DNA from: Bombella saccharophila
Lineage (GTDB): Bacteria; Pseudomonadota; Alphaproteobacteria; Acetobacterales; Acetobacteraceae
Assembly: GCF_026385475.1 (NCBI RefSeq)
Contig: NZ_JANIDW010000004.1
Coordinates: 1-64,000 of the forward strand
Reading direction: 5' to 3'
Length of the DNA: 64,000 bases
In this document: in pieces, positions 56,592-64,000 of the stretch
How positions within the stretch are numbered: the first letter of the stretch is position 1
Layout of the letters: each line of letters opens with the position of its first letter
The notes under the pieces: generated by a model
What the model was told of the DNA's origin: nothing
Database searches by the model: none
The model's input: only the letters and a program-made list of their open reading frames with translations
Position numbers and translations under genes: made by a program

Positions 56592-58846
56592 TCCTGTCCT
56601 TCTGCGGGCTGGCCAGTCTCAGCCCGCGCTCCACGCGCGGAGGCTGACTGCGATTGGTCAAGATGGCGATTCTGCTGTAGCCAGAGCGTCCGATAGACAT
56701 CACACCGCTCCAACAAGGTTTCATGCGGCGCAATATCCACGACACGCCCTTGGTCCAGCACAGCAATTTGATCGCACGTCACTAAAGAAGAAAGACGATG
56801 CGAGACAATCACCATCGTCCGTCCCTTTGCCAGATTTTGTAAGTTCGCATTCACCAACGCTTCTGATTCAGGGTCCAGAGCCGATGTCGCCTCATCCAAA
56901 ATCATCAATTTAGGGTCAGAAATTACAGCGCGCGCAATCGCCAAACGCTGCCGTTGGCCGCCGGAAATATTGGTAGAGCCTTCCTCAATCCATGTCTCAT
57001 ACCCAGCGGGCATACGCTCAATAAATTCTTCCGCACCAGCAAGGCGGGCTGCACGGATAACATCATCTAAGGTCAAACCCGGCCGCCCTGCGGTAATGTT
57101 GTCGTGGATTGTCCCACGGAAGAGGAAGTTATCCTGCAATACAACGCCAAAAGAGCGTCGCAAATAATGCAGATTAATCTCACGCAGATCGACCCCATCA
57201 AGGCGAAGATACCCTTGATAATTACGGCTAACCCCCTGCAACAAACGCGTGATGGTCGATTTACCCGAGCCAGACCGCCCCACAAGCCCCAGCATCGTCC
57301 CCGCCGGTATATTAAAGTTAACATCCACAAGGGCCTTATTCGCCGCCCCAGGATAGGTAAAGTTGACGTTATCGAAACTAAGAGCCCCTTTAATGGGCGG
57401 GCGCATACCGTGCGTTAGGGCGTATGTCTCTGTCGGTTGGTTGAGCACCGCCCCAGCCTCACCCAGCGAGACAGTGACTTCATTGATAGATTCCATCAAC
57501 TTAGCCAAACTCACCAACGGGGCAGCTACACGACCACCGAGCATCATAAAGGCCATAAGCGCACCGCCCTGCATCGTGTCAGAATCGGTCAGCACCAAAT
57601 AAGCCCCTACGAGAATAATCCCACGATTAATGAACATATTGAGCGGCTGCACCAATGTGTTCACCCAGTTGGAGAGACGTTGCGAGGCTAAGCGCCAATG
57701 GATGACAGTTGCCGTCCGATTATCCCATTCAGCCCGTCTTGTAGCCTCCAACGCCAAGGTTTTCACTGTTCGAATCCCAGCCACTGTCTCATATAGCGTG
57801 GCCCCGCGCTGCATCTCTGCCCGCACCATCTTCCCAGCAACACGGCTGACAACAGGTAGCATAATGACAACAATCAGCCCGATGCCCCCAGCACACAGCA
57901 GGGTCAACCACGCCATGGTGGAGCTCATATAAAAGAGAACGGGCATCACAACCATCAGCATGAACATATCAAGCAGAGTGTTCATCACCTGCCCGGTCAT
58001 GAAGTCACGCACTTTAAAGATGGAATGGAAGCGACCGAGCACCTCACCAGCCTGTTGCCGCTCATAAAACTCCAACGGCAGAGCCAACAGACGGTTAAAC
58101 GCATGGAGGGAGATACGCGCATCTATCCTCGTCGTCACGACAAGTGTTAACTCCTGCCGCGCATAACTCAGCAAAATTTCATACAGGCTAAGAATCAACA
58201 CAAAACCACTTAGCGACACCAATGTCGCCATAGAGTGATAATTAATAACCCTATCAATCACCTGCATGACAATCATCGCAGGGAACAGCCCCAAAACGCT
58301 GAGAATCATAGAGGCAAATATAATATCCCGCAGGCCCTTCTTTTCCCGCAGGACCATCTTGGCAAACCAATAGAAGTCGAACACCGCATCGGATTCTGAC
58401 TCATCTGTTCGCCGTTTAATAAGGACAACATCACCCGTCCAAAGCTGCATCAACCGCAGCTCATCAATCGGGACAGGTGGCTCGCCTTCCCCTTTAAGCG
58501 GGTCACGCAACCAGACGATGCCTTGCTCTGGGTCTGTGCGGACCAACAACCCAGCAGACCCATCACGGAAGAGCAATACTACCGGCGGTGTATATCCCAG
58601 CTTAACAAGATAACGCCACCGCAGGCGCATCCCTTTAGCAACAGCTCCATAATCACGCAGCCAACGCACCAGCGTCGCTGGAGAGGGAGACGCCTCCCCC
58701 GGCTCTGCCGCAAAATCGCGTAGGTCGAGCTCGATCCCGTGGTAACGGGCTGCCGCCATTACAGCGCGCAGGCGAATATAAACCGGGTTTATCCGCTCCG
58801 CCTTCTGCCCAGAAGACTGATTGCCAGTTGGGGGCTGGTTCTCCAC
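56588..58846 (-). CDS. Type I secretion ABC exporter (HlyB/LapB type)
   Basis: Exporter of 752 residues. Residues about 20-150 form a C39-peptidase-like domain whose usual catalytic cysteine motif is not seen, so it is probably the non-cleaving docking type. A six-helix membrane domain follows (about 165-450). The ATPase has Walker A GLVGRSGSGKSTI, signature NISGGQRQRLAIARA and Walker B LMILDEATSALDPES. It pairs with the HlyD gene directly downstream. No outer-membrane TolC partner and no RTX or adhesin substrate is encoded nearby; the window's only channel protein belongs to the RND operon. Confidence 0.93.
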   Translation of the reverse strand: MENQPPTGNQSSGQKAERINPVYIRLRAVMAAARYHGIELDLRDFAAEPGEASPSPATLVRWLRDYGAVAKGMRLRWRYLVKLGYTPPVVLLFRDGSAGLLVRTDPEQGIVWLRDPLKGEGEPPVPIDELRLMQLWTGDVVLIKRRTDESESDAVFDFYWFAKMVLREKKGLRDIIFASMILSVLGLFPAMIVMQVIDRVINYHSMATLVSLSGFVLILSLYEILLSYARQELTLVVTTRIDARISLHAFNRLLALPLEFYERQQAGEVLGRFHSIFKVRDFMTGQVMNTLLDMFMLMVVMPVLFYMSSTMAWLTLLCAGGIGLIVVIMLPVVSRVAGKMVRAEMQRGATLYETVAGIRTVKTLALEATRRAEWDNRTATVIHWRLASQRLSNWVNTLVQPLNMFINRGIILVGAYLVLTDSDTMQGGALMAFMMLGGRVAAPLVSLAKLMESINEVTVSLGEAGAVLNQPTETYALTHGMRPPIKGALSFDNVNFTYPGAANKALVDVNFNIPAGTMLGLVGRSGSGKSTITRLLQGVSRNYQGYLRLDGVDLREINLHYLRRSFGVVLQDNFLFRGTIHDNITAGRPGLTLDDVIRAARLAGAEEFIERMPAGYETWIEEGSTNISGGQRQRLAIARAVISDPKLMILDEATSALDPESEALVNANLQNLAKGRTMVIVSHRLSSLVTCDQIAVLDQGRVVDIAPHETLLERCDVYRTLWLQQNRHLDQSQSASARGARAETGQPAEGQE

Positions 58847-58930
58847 AGAATATCCTTACCTTATCTCGTCAACCTACAACGAGGGATTTATAAATCACAA
58901 AACCCCATTCATACTCTATTAAGCCAGAAA

Positions 58931-58957
58931 TCTATAATTTGTCACCTCAGACAGCAA
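58931..58957 (-). promoter_or_regulatory. Possible promoter of the T1SS/glycosyltransferase directon
   Basis: On the minus strand TTGCTG (58952-58957) and TATAGA (58931-58936) are 15 bases apart in an AT-rich gap upstream of the ABC exporter. The spacer is short, so this is a weak candidate. Confidence 0.3.
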
Positions 58958-59111
58958 GGGTACAAAGGGCATTCACCTCTCTTTTTCCTCTCTTCGTGAA
59001 CTAATTTGTTCCTCTTTACCCATCTTTCATTTTACACTTACCCTCCCTATCTGGAACAATAACCAGCCTTTAGGCCTGCATCTCCTTGTTCAGACACACG
59101 AAGGCACCTTT

Positions 59112-60605
59112 ATGTTCTCCCCCTCGCTCTATGCCACTACATTATCAGAGTTTTTCTATAAGCCTATTTCCCTAGCAGCCCCACCAGCACCTCACCTCGT
59201 AGCTCTTAACATCCCCCTTGCCCAAACATTAGGGCTAGACGTGGATTGGCTACATTCCCCAGCCGGGATAACCTCTCTCTGCCAAGGCCGCTTACCCACA
59301 GATCACATAGAAGCACCTCACACAAACCCCGTCGCCAGCGTTTATGCAGGGCACCAATTTGGTCATTTTGTGCCCTCTCTAGGCGATGGGCGCGCCGCCC
59401 TCATTGCTGATTGCCAAGATCAAAACGGCACTATGATGGAACTTCAGATTAAAGGAAGTGGACCAACCCCTTTCTCCCGCGGGGGAGATGGCAAAAACAC
59501 ACTTGGCCCTGCTTTGCGAGAATATATCGTCAGCGAAGCCATGCACGCCCTTAACATCCCTACCACACGGGCTTTAGCCGTCCTAACCACAGGGGAGGTG
59601 ATTGAGCGCGATAACGGTCCCGTCCCCGGTGCTATGATCATTCGTGCCGCTCGCAGCCATATTCGGGTAGGCAGCTTCCAATATGCTGCGGCTCATGGCG
59701 GGTTAGAACGCGTGCGTGAACTCGCTGATTTTACCATTCAACGTCTTTTCCCTCATCTTGCAAAAGAGGTGGGCCCAGCACGGTATCGCGCTTTCTTCAT
59801 GGCTGTCATCAAAAAGCAAGCAGCCCTTATCGCCCAATGGATGGAGGTCGGCTTCATCCACGGGGTTATGAATACTGATAATTGCGCCCTCTCTGGCGAG
59901 ACGCTGGATTACGGCCCCTGTGCTTTTATGGACCGCTTCGACCCCATGAAGCATTTTAGCTTCATTGATAAAGAGGGCCGCTACGCTTATGGCCGCCAAC
60001 CCTCCCTTGCCCTCTGGAATCTCAGCCGCTTAGCAGAATGTCTTTTCCCCCTCTTTGATGAGGACGAGCACCGCGCTATTGAGCAAGCACAAGAGGCCCT
60101 GCATGAGTTTGACCATCTCTTCCACCATCAGTGGCTCTCAGGCTTCCGCCGTAAATTGGGCCTTGAGAAACAAGACGAGCATGATATTCGCCTGCTAGAA
60201 CATCTGTTAGAGACCATGCATACTGGCCAGGCAGACTTCACCAATACATTCCGTATGCTCAGCTCTGCACCCGTTGCGCTAGAAGGCCAATACGATGTAT
60301 TGCGGGATTTATTCCCCGCCAATAAGGGCCATTTTGACCTCTGCCGGACAGAGCTGCTCCACCGCCTTACGCTAGAAGAACGCTCCCCAGAGGCACGGCA
60401 AAAAGCCATGCAAGCCACCAATCCGCGTATTATTCCACGCAATCATCAGGTAGAGGCAACCCTCTCACACGCTCTCAAGGGAGATTATCAGCCCTTCCAC
60501 ATGTTACATGAAGCCCTTAAGAGCCCCTTTACCGAAGCGGAGGATGCTCTTGCTGCTCCCCCATTGCCAGAAGAGGAAGTCCGCTACACATTTTGCGGGA
60601 CATAA
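59112..60605 (+). CDS. selO: Protein adenylyltransferase SelO (YdiU family)
   Basis: Pseudokinase-fold enzyme that transfers AMP to Ser, Thr or Tyr of target proteins. The 497-residue product shows YAGHQFGHFVPSLGDGRA, the nucleotide-binding LQIKGSGPTPFSRGGDGK, REYIVSEAMHALNIPTTRA and the metal-binding GFIHGVMNTDNCALSGETLD. The C terminus ends in FCGT; the cysteine sits where eukaryotic homologues carry selenocysteine. Length is normal. It is divergent from the T1SS directon and stands alone. In other bacteria SelO is linked to redox stress. Confidence 0.95.
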   Translation: MFSPSLYATTLSEFFYKPISLAAPPAPHLVALNIPLAQTLGLDVDWLHSPAGITSLCQGRLPTDHIEAPHTNPVASVYAGHQFGHFVPSLGDGRAALIADCQDQNGTMMELQIKGSGPTPFSRGGDGKNTLGPALREYIVSEAMHALNIPTTRALAVLTTGEVIERDNGPVPGAMIIRAARSHIRVGSFQYAAAHGGLERVRELADFTIQRLFPHLAKEVGPARYRAFFMAVIKKQAALIAQWMEVGFIHGVMNTDNCALSGETLDYGPCAFMDRFDPMKHFSFIDKEGRYAYGRQPSLALWNLSRLAECLFPLFDEDEHRAIEQAQEALHEFDHLFHHQWLSGFRRKLGLEKQDEHDIRLLEHLLETMHTGQADFTNTFRMLSSAPVALEGQYDVLRDLFPANKGHFDLCRTELLHRLTLEERSPEARQKAMQATNPRIIPRNHQVEATLSHALKGDYQPFHMLHEALKSPFTEAEDALAAPPLPEEEVRYTFCGT

Positions 60606-60631
60606 CCCACACAATACGCGGGATTATGTTG

Positions 60632-61174
60632 CTACTGCATCAACTCCCGCGCCCGCCTCATGGCCTGCTCTAACCCACGTGTGGAGAAAAGAAGCTTCAC
60701 CGGCTGGCCAGAAAAGCTCAACGCCGTGAAGGTCCCAAAATTATCTTTTAAAACAGCATGCCATTGTTCATCATCAAAAGAGAGCGGGACAAGACAGCCT
60801 GTCGGCAAACAAGTGGAGAAGGAATAAACATCCCCCACTGGCTGGGACGCATTGGTGAGCGTTAGCCCATGCAATAAATCCAACCCAAACGAGACCGTCA
60901 CAACCCCACGCACCTGCTCACCATCTGGCTCCAATCGCAGGCTCATGACACTCCGATGCGTGCGAATATCCACCGCTTTTTGCGTTAGCACGCATCTTAC
61001 CTCATCTGTCTTATTCATCCCTCCAGGCGCTTGGCAAAGTAACCGCCAATCTTGATATGTCTCTTGTACTGATGAAACATGATCCGGCAAACTTGTTGCA
61101 GCATGTGCTATAGAGGCAAAACCCAACATGAACAGGCTTAAAATCCCGCGTCTCATCACCTGCCTTATCGTCAT
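60632..61174 (-). CDS. Invasion-associated locus B (IalB) family exported protein
   Basis: Periplasmic protein of about 180 residues with a signal peptide (MRRGILSLFMLGFASIAHA) and the IalB-family core. That core has the pattern YQDWRLLCQ, a cysteine pair (LLCQAPGG and VRCVLTQ), and later FSTCLPTGCLVPLSFDD. The chosen ATG at 61174 follows GGGAGA and keeps the signal peptide close to the N terminus; the longer frame would overlap the next gene. IalB proteins are widespread in alphaproteobacteria and the name does not imply virulence. Function is unknown. Confidence 0.85.
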   Translation of the reverse strand: MTIRQVMRRGILSLFMLGFASIAHAATSLPDHVSSVQETYQDWRLLCQAPGGMNKTDEVRCVLTQKAVDIRTHRSVMSLRLEPDGEQVRGVVTVSFGLDLLHGLTLTNASQPVGDVYSFSTCLPTGCLVPLSFDDEQWHAVLKDNFGTFTALSFSGQPVKLLFSTRGLEQAMRRARELMQ

Positions 61175-61203
61175 GCCATCTCCCATAATATGTGCCGCCT
61201 TAC

Positions 61204-61716
61204 CTATTTTTCCCACCAATGACGCTGCTCCATTTTTGCAGCCTGCCCCAAATCGGCCTTTAGCGTTGCATCGCCTTGCGTCGCCTGACGCACTTGCTCT
61301 AGTTGCGCTTGCTTTTGTGCCAGATCCGCTTTGACAAACTCATCCTCATGATTCGCCCGGCTCTCTAACATTTTGAGCTCCAGCTGCTTCTTCTGCAACT
61401 CAAGAGCACGACTAGCTTCACGATATTGTCGGTTATCCTGCCAATCAGCCTCAGCACGCGCACGTTGTGCTGCAACAATACGCGCTGCATGAGCCTCATC
61501 CTGTTGCCGCTGCCGCGCTTGTGCTTGGGCCGCCCGTTGTGCAGCTTGCTGCTGTGCAACCTCCAAAGAAACGCGACGTTGGTCCTGACTATCCTGAATC
61601 TGGCCTAAATGCTCTAACTGAGCAGGGTCCATCGCCTGTGCGTAAACCACCCCGCTATAAAGAGCCAAAATAAGGCCAGAAGCACATCCCGCAACCCATC
61701 TATTACGCCGCATCAT
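61204..61716 (-). CDS. Exported coiled-coil protein (DUF5384-like)
   Basis: A 170-residue protein with a signal peptide (about residues 1-26, ending VVYAQA) and a mature part that is almost all helix, rich in Gln, Ala, Arg and Glu (for example QQQAAQRAAQAQARQRQQDE, LQKKQLELKMLESRANHEDE). The layout matches small exported DUF5384-type proteins. It ends in MEQRHWWEK. It lies between a glycine-zipper lipoprotein and the IalB-like gene, all leftward. No function is known. Confidence 0.75.
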   Translation of the reverse strand: MMRRNRWVAGCASGLILALYSGVVYAQAMDPAQLEHLGQIQDSQDQRRVSLEVAQQQAAQRAAQAQARQRQQDEAHAARIVAAQRARAEADWQDNRQYREASRALELQKKQLELKMLESRANHEDEFVKADLAQKQAQLEQVRQATQGDATLKADLGQAAKMEQRHWWEK

Positions 61717-61737
61717 TCACCCCTCCTTCACACAGCG

Positions 61738-62259
61738 TTACCGGCGCGGACATGCCGCATTAGGCTGAACACGCGTCCCCGTCCCCCCTGTGGAGACCAA
61801 TAACGCCGTACCGGGCTTATATTCGCATGTCCGTCCCACTTGGGTAGAAAGAAGCACCTCCCCACCTGCACGGTCCTGATAGGCAATCGTCACACCTTTA
61901 ACGAGCGTATGGTCACCCACAACCTGCCCACCAACAAGGGACCCACCAATAGCCCCACCAGCACCAGCAGCCAAACCGCCACCCCAGCCAGAATGACCCG
62001 CCCCAACAGCTAAGCCACTCCCTAAAGCTGCCCCGACAAGGCCACCTACGATCTTAGCCGTACGCCGATTGCGTGCATTATCAACATTAACACGCGCCTC
62101 AGAAACGGAAATAATCTGCACAACACGGCCCCGCTGCACGGTATTGACTTGGGATTGATCATAAACATCAGGCCGTGATTCCTGCCCTGGTGTCTCACAG
62201 GCTGCCAAAGCAAAAAATGGCACAATAAGAGCCGCCATGAAGGCTTGCTTCTTCAACAT
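61738..62259 (-). CDS. Glycine-zipper outer-membrane lipoprotein (SlyB/17-kDa antigen type)
   Basis: A lipoprotein of about 173 residues. Signal peptide with lipobox FALAAC near residue 20, then the typical QVNTVQRGRVVQI stretch. A glycine zipper follows (IVGGLVGAALGSGLAVGAG and GGAIGGSLVGGQVVGD), then a beta domain ending in a region with cysteines (RTCEYKPG, NAACPRR). Family members sit in the outer membrane. I start at the ATG at 62259, since GTGAGAGAG lies just upstream; the longer frame adds 42 residues with no signal. First of three envelope genes. Confidence 0.85.
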   Translation of the reverse strand: MLKKQAFMAALIVPFFALAACETPGQESRPDVYDQSQVNTVQRGRVVQIISVSEARVNVDNARNRRTAKIVGGLVGAALGSGLAVGAGHSGWGGGLAAGAGGAIGGSLVGGQVVGDHTLVKGVTIAYQDRAGGEVLLSTQVGRTCEYKPGTALLVSTGGTGTRVQPNAACPRR

Positions 62260-62493
62260 CATCTCTCTCACAACCCTTATGAAAACCCTACAATCCTCAG
62301 CCTTTAATAGCCAAAGCACATTATCCTCTGTAGATAACTCTCTCTTTAGATACAGATAACTTAACGTCAAGTGAGTTTTTTGCAACGTTTCCTATAAGAT
62401 AACCCTTCCTTTTGTTTCCTTCTCTCCTGTAAGGGACATTATCAACCAATAATGATCACCTCTTCATCCTAACCGCTCTTCTACGATTACCTT

Positions 62494-63750
62494 ATGACCA
62501 CTGCCAGCACCCTCCCTCATCTCTGGCTACCTTATAGCCAAATGCATACCGCTCCCTTCCCGGTTGAAGCACAAGCAACCTCTGGTAGTACCATCACCCT
62601 TGCTGATGGGCGCACCCTTATAGATGGCATTGCCTCTTGGTGGACAGCCTGCCACGGCTATAACCACCCTTCCATACGCCGCGCGCTTATCGCACAAGCT
62701 GAGCGCATGCCCCATGTCATGTTTGGCGGTATGGTCCATCAACCAGCCATAACCCTTGCCCAACGGCTCGCCGCCCGCTTACCAGGCGACTTAGAGCGCG
62801 TCTTTTTTACAGATTCTGGCTCTGTCGCGATGGAAGTCGCAGCGAAAATGGCCATTCAATATCATCTCAATAAAGGCCATACAGGACGGCATAAGCTACT
62901 CTCCTTCCGCGGGGGCTATCATGGCGATACCCTAGCGATGATGGCCATTTGTGACCCTGAAGAAGGAATGCACCGCCTCTTTGGCGCAGCTTTACCGCAG
63001 CAAATCCTTGCAGACCTCCCCACCACGCCCGCACATTCCGCCGCTTTGGAGGCCCTCCTCGCCCGACAAGGCCATGAAATCGCTGCACTCATTGTTGAGC
63101 CTCTCGTCCAAGGGGCGGGGGGGATGCTCTTTCACACCGCAGAAACCCTTCGCCAGCTCCGCCGCCTCTGCGATTCTTACGGGATTTTGCTAATTTTGGA
63201 TGAAGTCTTTACCGGTTTTGGCCGCACAGGCACCTTCTTTGCCTGCGAGCAAGCCGACATCACACCAGACATCATCGCCCTCTCCAAAGCCCTCACAGCA
63301 GGAACCATGCCACTCGCCGCAACGGTGGCCCGCAAAACAGTTTTTGAGGCTTTTCTCTCGGACAATCCCCTCCACGCCCTCATGCACGGCCCCACCTTTA
63401 TGGCCAATCCACTCGCCTGCGCGGTTGCTAATGCCTCGCTTGATCTTTTCGACCAAGAACCTCGGCTAGAACAAGTCCGCGCCATTCATACCCAAATGAC
63501 CCATGAGCTAGAGCCATGCCGTCACCTACCCGGCGTGCGCGATGTCCGCACTCTTGGGGCCATTGGCGTTGTAGAGCTTGAAAGGTTAGATGACCCTGAA
63601 GCCCTAAAACGCGCCTTCCTTAAAGAGGGCGTATGGATACGACCCTTCCGGCGCATTATTTACCTTACCCCCGCCTTTACCATCACCCCAGATGAACTCA
63701 CCCACCTCACTGGGGCTATAAAGCGTGTCCTAAAAGAGCATCTAGGATGA
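62494..63750 (+). CDS. bioA: Adenosylmethionine-8-amino-7-oxononanoate aminotransferase
   Basis: PLP enzyme that converts KAPA to DAPA in biotin synthesis, using S-adenosylmethionine as amino donor. The 418-residue product has the N-terminal HLWLPYSQM, the substrate motif GIASWWTACHGYNHP, the PLP region FTDSGSVAMEVA, GGYHGDTLAMM, and the PLP lysine in ALSKALTAGTMPLAA. The substrate-specific WW pair is present, which separates BioA from other class III aminotransferases. Its stop overlaps the bioF start (ATGA). Confidence 0.95.
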   Translation: MTTASTLPHLWLPYSQMHTAPFPVEAQATSGSTITLADGRTLIDGIASWWTACHGYNHPSIRRALIAQAERMPHVMFGGMVHQPAITLAQRLAARLPGDLERVFFTDSGSVAMEVAAKMAIQYHLNKGHTGRHKLLSFRGGYHGDTLAMMAICDPEEGMHRLFGAALPQQILADLPTTPAHSAALEALLARQGHEIAALIVEPLVQGAGGMLFHTAETLRQLRRLCDSYGILLILDEVFTGFGRTGTFFACEQADITPDIIALSKALTAGTMPLAATVARKTVFEAFLSDNPLHALMHGPTFMANPLACAVANASLDLFDQEPRLEQVRAIHTQMTHELEPCRHLPGVRDVRTLGAIGVVELERLDDPEALKRAFLKEGVWIRPFRRIIYLTPAFTITPDELTHLTGAIKRVLKEHLG

Positions 63751-64000
63751 ATCACCTTCAAAACGCTCTCCATGCCGCTCTCCAAGAGCGTGACAAGCAC
63801 CATACACGCCGCCATCTCACCCCCATGATGCGGCAAGGGGAACGGCTCATCCACCAAGGGCGCGCCCTGATTGATGTCACCTCCAACGATTATCTCGGCC
63901 TCGCCCATCACCCTCTATTACGCCACCGCGCCGCAGAGTGGGCGGAGCGTTACGGCACTGGGGCACGGGCTTCCCGCCTTGTCAGCGGGACCTTGCCCCT
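63747..64000 (+). CDS. bioF: 8-amino-7-oxononanoate synthase, 5' part
   Basis: The first about 84 codons of a KAPA synthase, cut by the window edge. It begins MNHLQNALHAALQERDKHHT and reaches the conserved VTSNDYLGLAHHP, then RYGTGARASRLVSGT, both hallmarks of BioF and related alpha-oxoamine synthases. It is coupled to bioA by a 4-base overlap, which makes biotin synthesis the likely pathway. Confidence 0.92.
   Translation, partial: MNHLQNALHAALQERDKHHTRRHLTPMMRQGERLIHQGRALIDVTSNDYLGLAHHPLLRHRAAEWAERYGTGARASRLVSGTLP

Overview
The window looks like chromosome of an alphaproteobacterium, most likely an acetic acid bacterium (Acetobacteraceae). The grounds are the atpHAGDC order, a tRNA-Trp/secE/nusG block, IalB-like and 17-kDa-antigen-like envelope proteins, TonB/PnuT thiamine uptake and the style of the surface glycosyltransferases. 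Base composition is moderately GC-rich and fairly even. I see no prophage, insertion sequence, CRISPR array or plasmid origin. The family assignment is inference from gene content, not from a database comparison.

Layout. 51-4990 (-): F1 part of ATP synthase. 5510-6787: tRNA-Gly(-), tRNA-Trp(+), secE, nusG, strong terminator. 6825-10594 (-): pqiABC lipid-transport operon. 10711-11623: tRNA-Thr and a membrane-anchored Mrr-type nuclease. 11674-15135: ahpC-ahpF(-) facing oxyR(+), a peroxide-defence module. 15236-18871 (-): putA. 19036-22803 (-): two tandem cysteine desulfurases, a 2Fe-2S ferredoxin and mnmA, a sulfur-transfer unit. 23100-25116 (+): an alpha/beta hydrolase and tyrS. 25130-27438 (-): rpe and a heparinase-like protein. 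27540-31834 (+): a TPP-riboswitch operon (TonB receptor, small-molecule kinase, PnuT-type transporter), probably for thiamine salvage. 31849-38034 (-): RND tripartite efflux pump plus a small exported protein, facing a TetR-family regulator (+) whose 5' end contains a C9 tract. 39081-40517: amino-acid permease. 40595-44046 (-): pstCAB-phoU without pstS. 44248-47356: two-domain glycosyltransferase and dps. 47456-58846 (-): a seven-gene directon joining a type I secretion ABC/HlyD pair to a Sel1-repeat protein, a TPR-GT2-GT4 fusion, a protein with a ChW-like motif, a GT4 enzyme and an unknown protein. 59112-60605: selO. 60632-62259 (-): three envelope proteins. 62494-64000: bioA and the start of bioF.

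The most unusual parts are (i) the type I secretion/glycosyltransferase directon, which has no substrate gene beside it and could be a surface-protein glycosylation and export system; (ii) the TetR/RND efflux control region, with a perfect 10+10 bp palindrome inside the efflux promoter and a C9 tract exactly where the repressor's start should be, suggesting phase variation or a sequence error; and (iii) the riboswitch-led thiamine salvage operon, with a second hairpin over the ribosome binding site. Start codons were moved inward from the longest reading frame where a Shine-Dalgarno sequence, overlap or family start argued for it; each entry says so.
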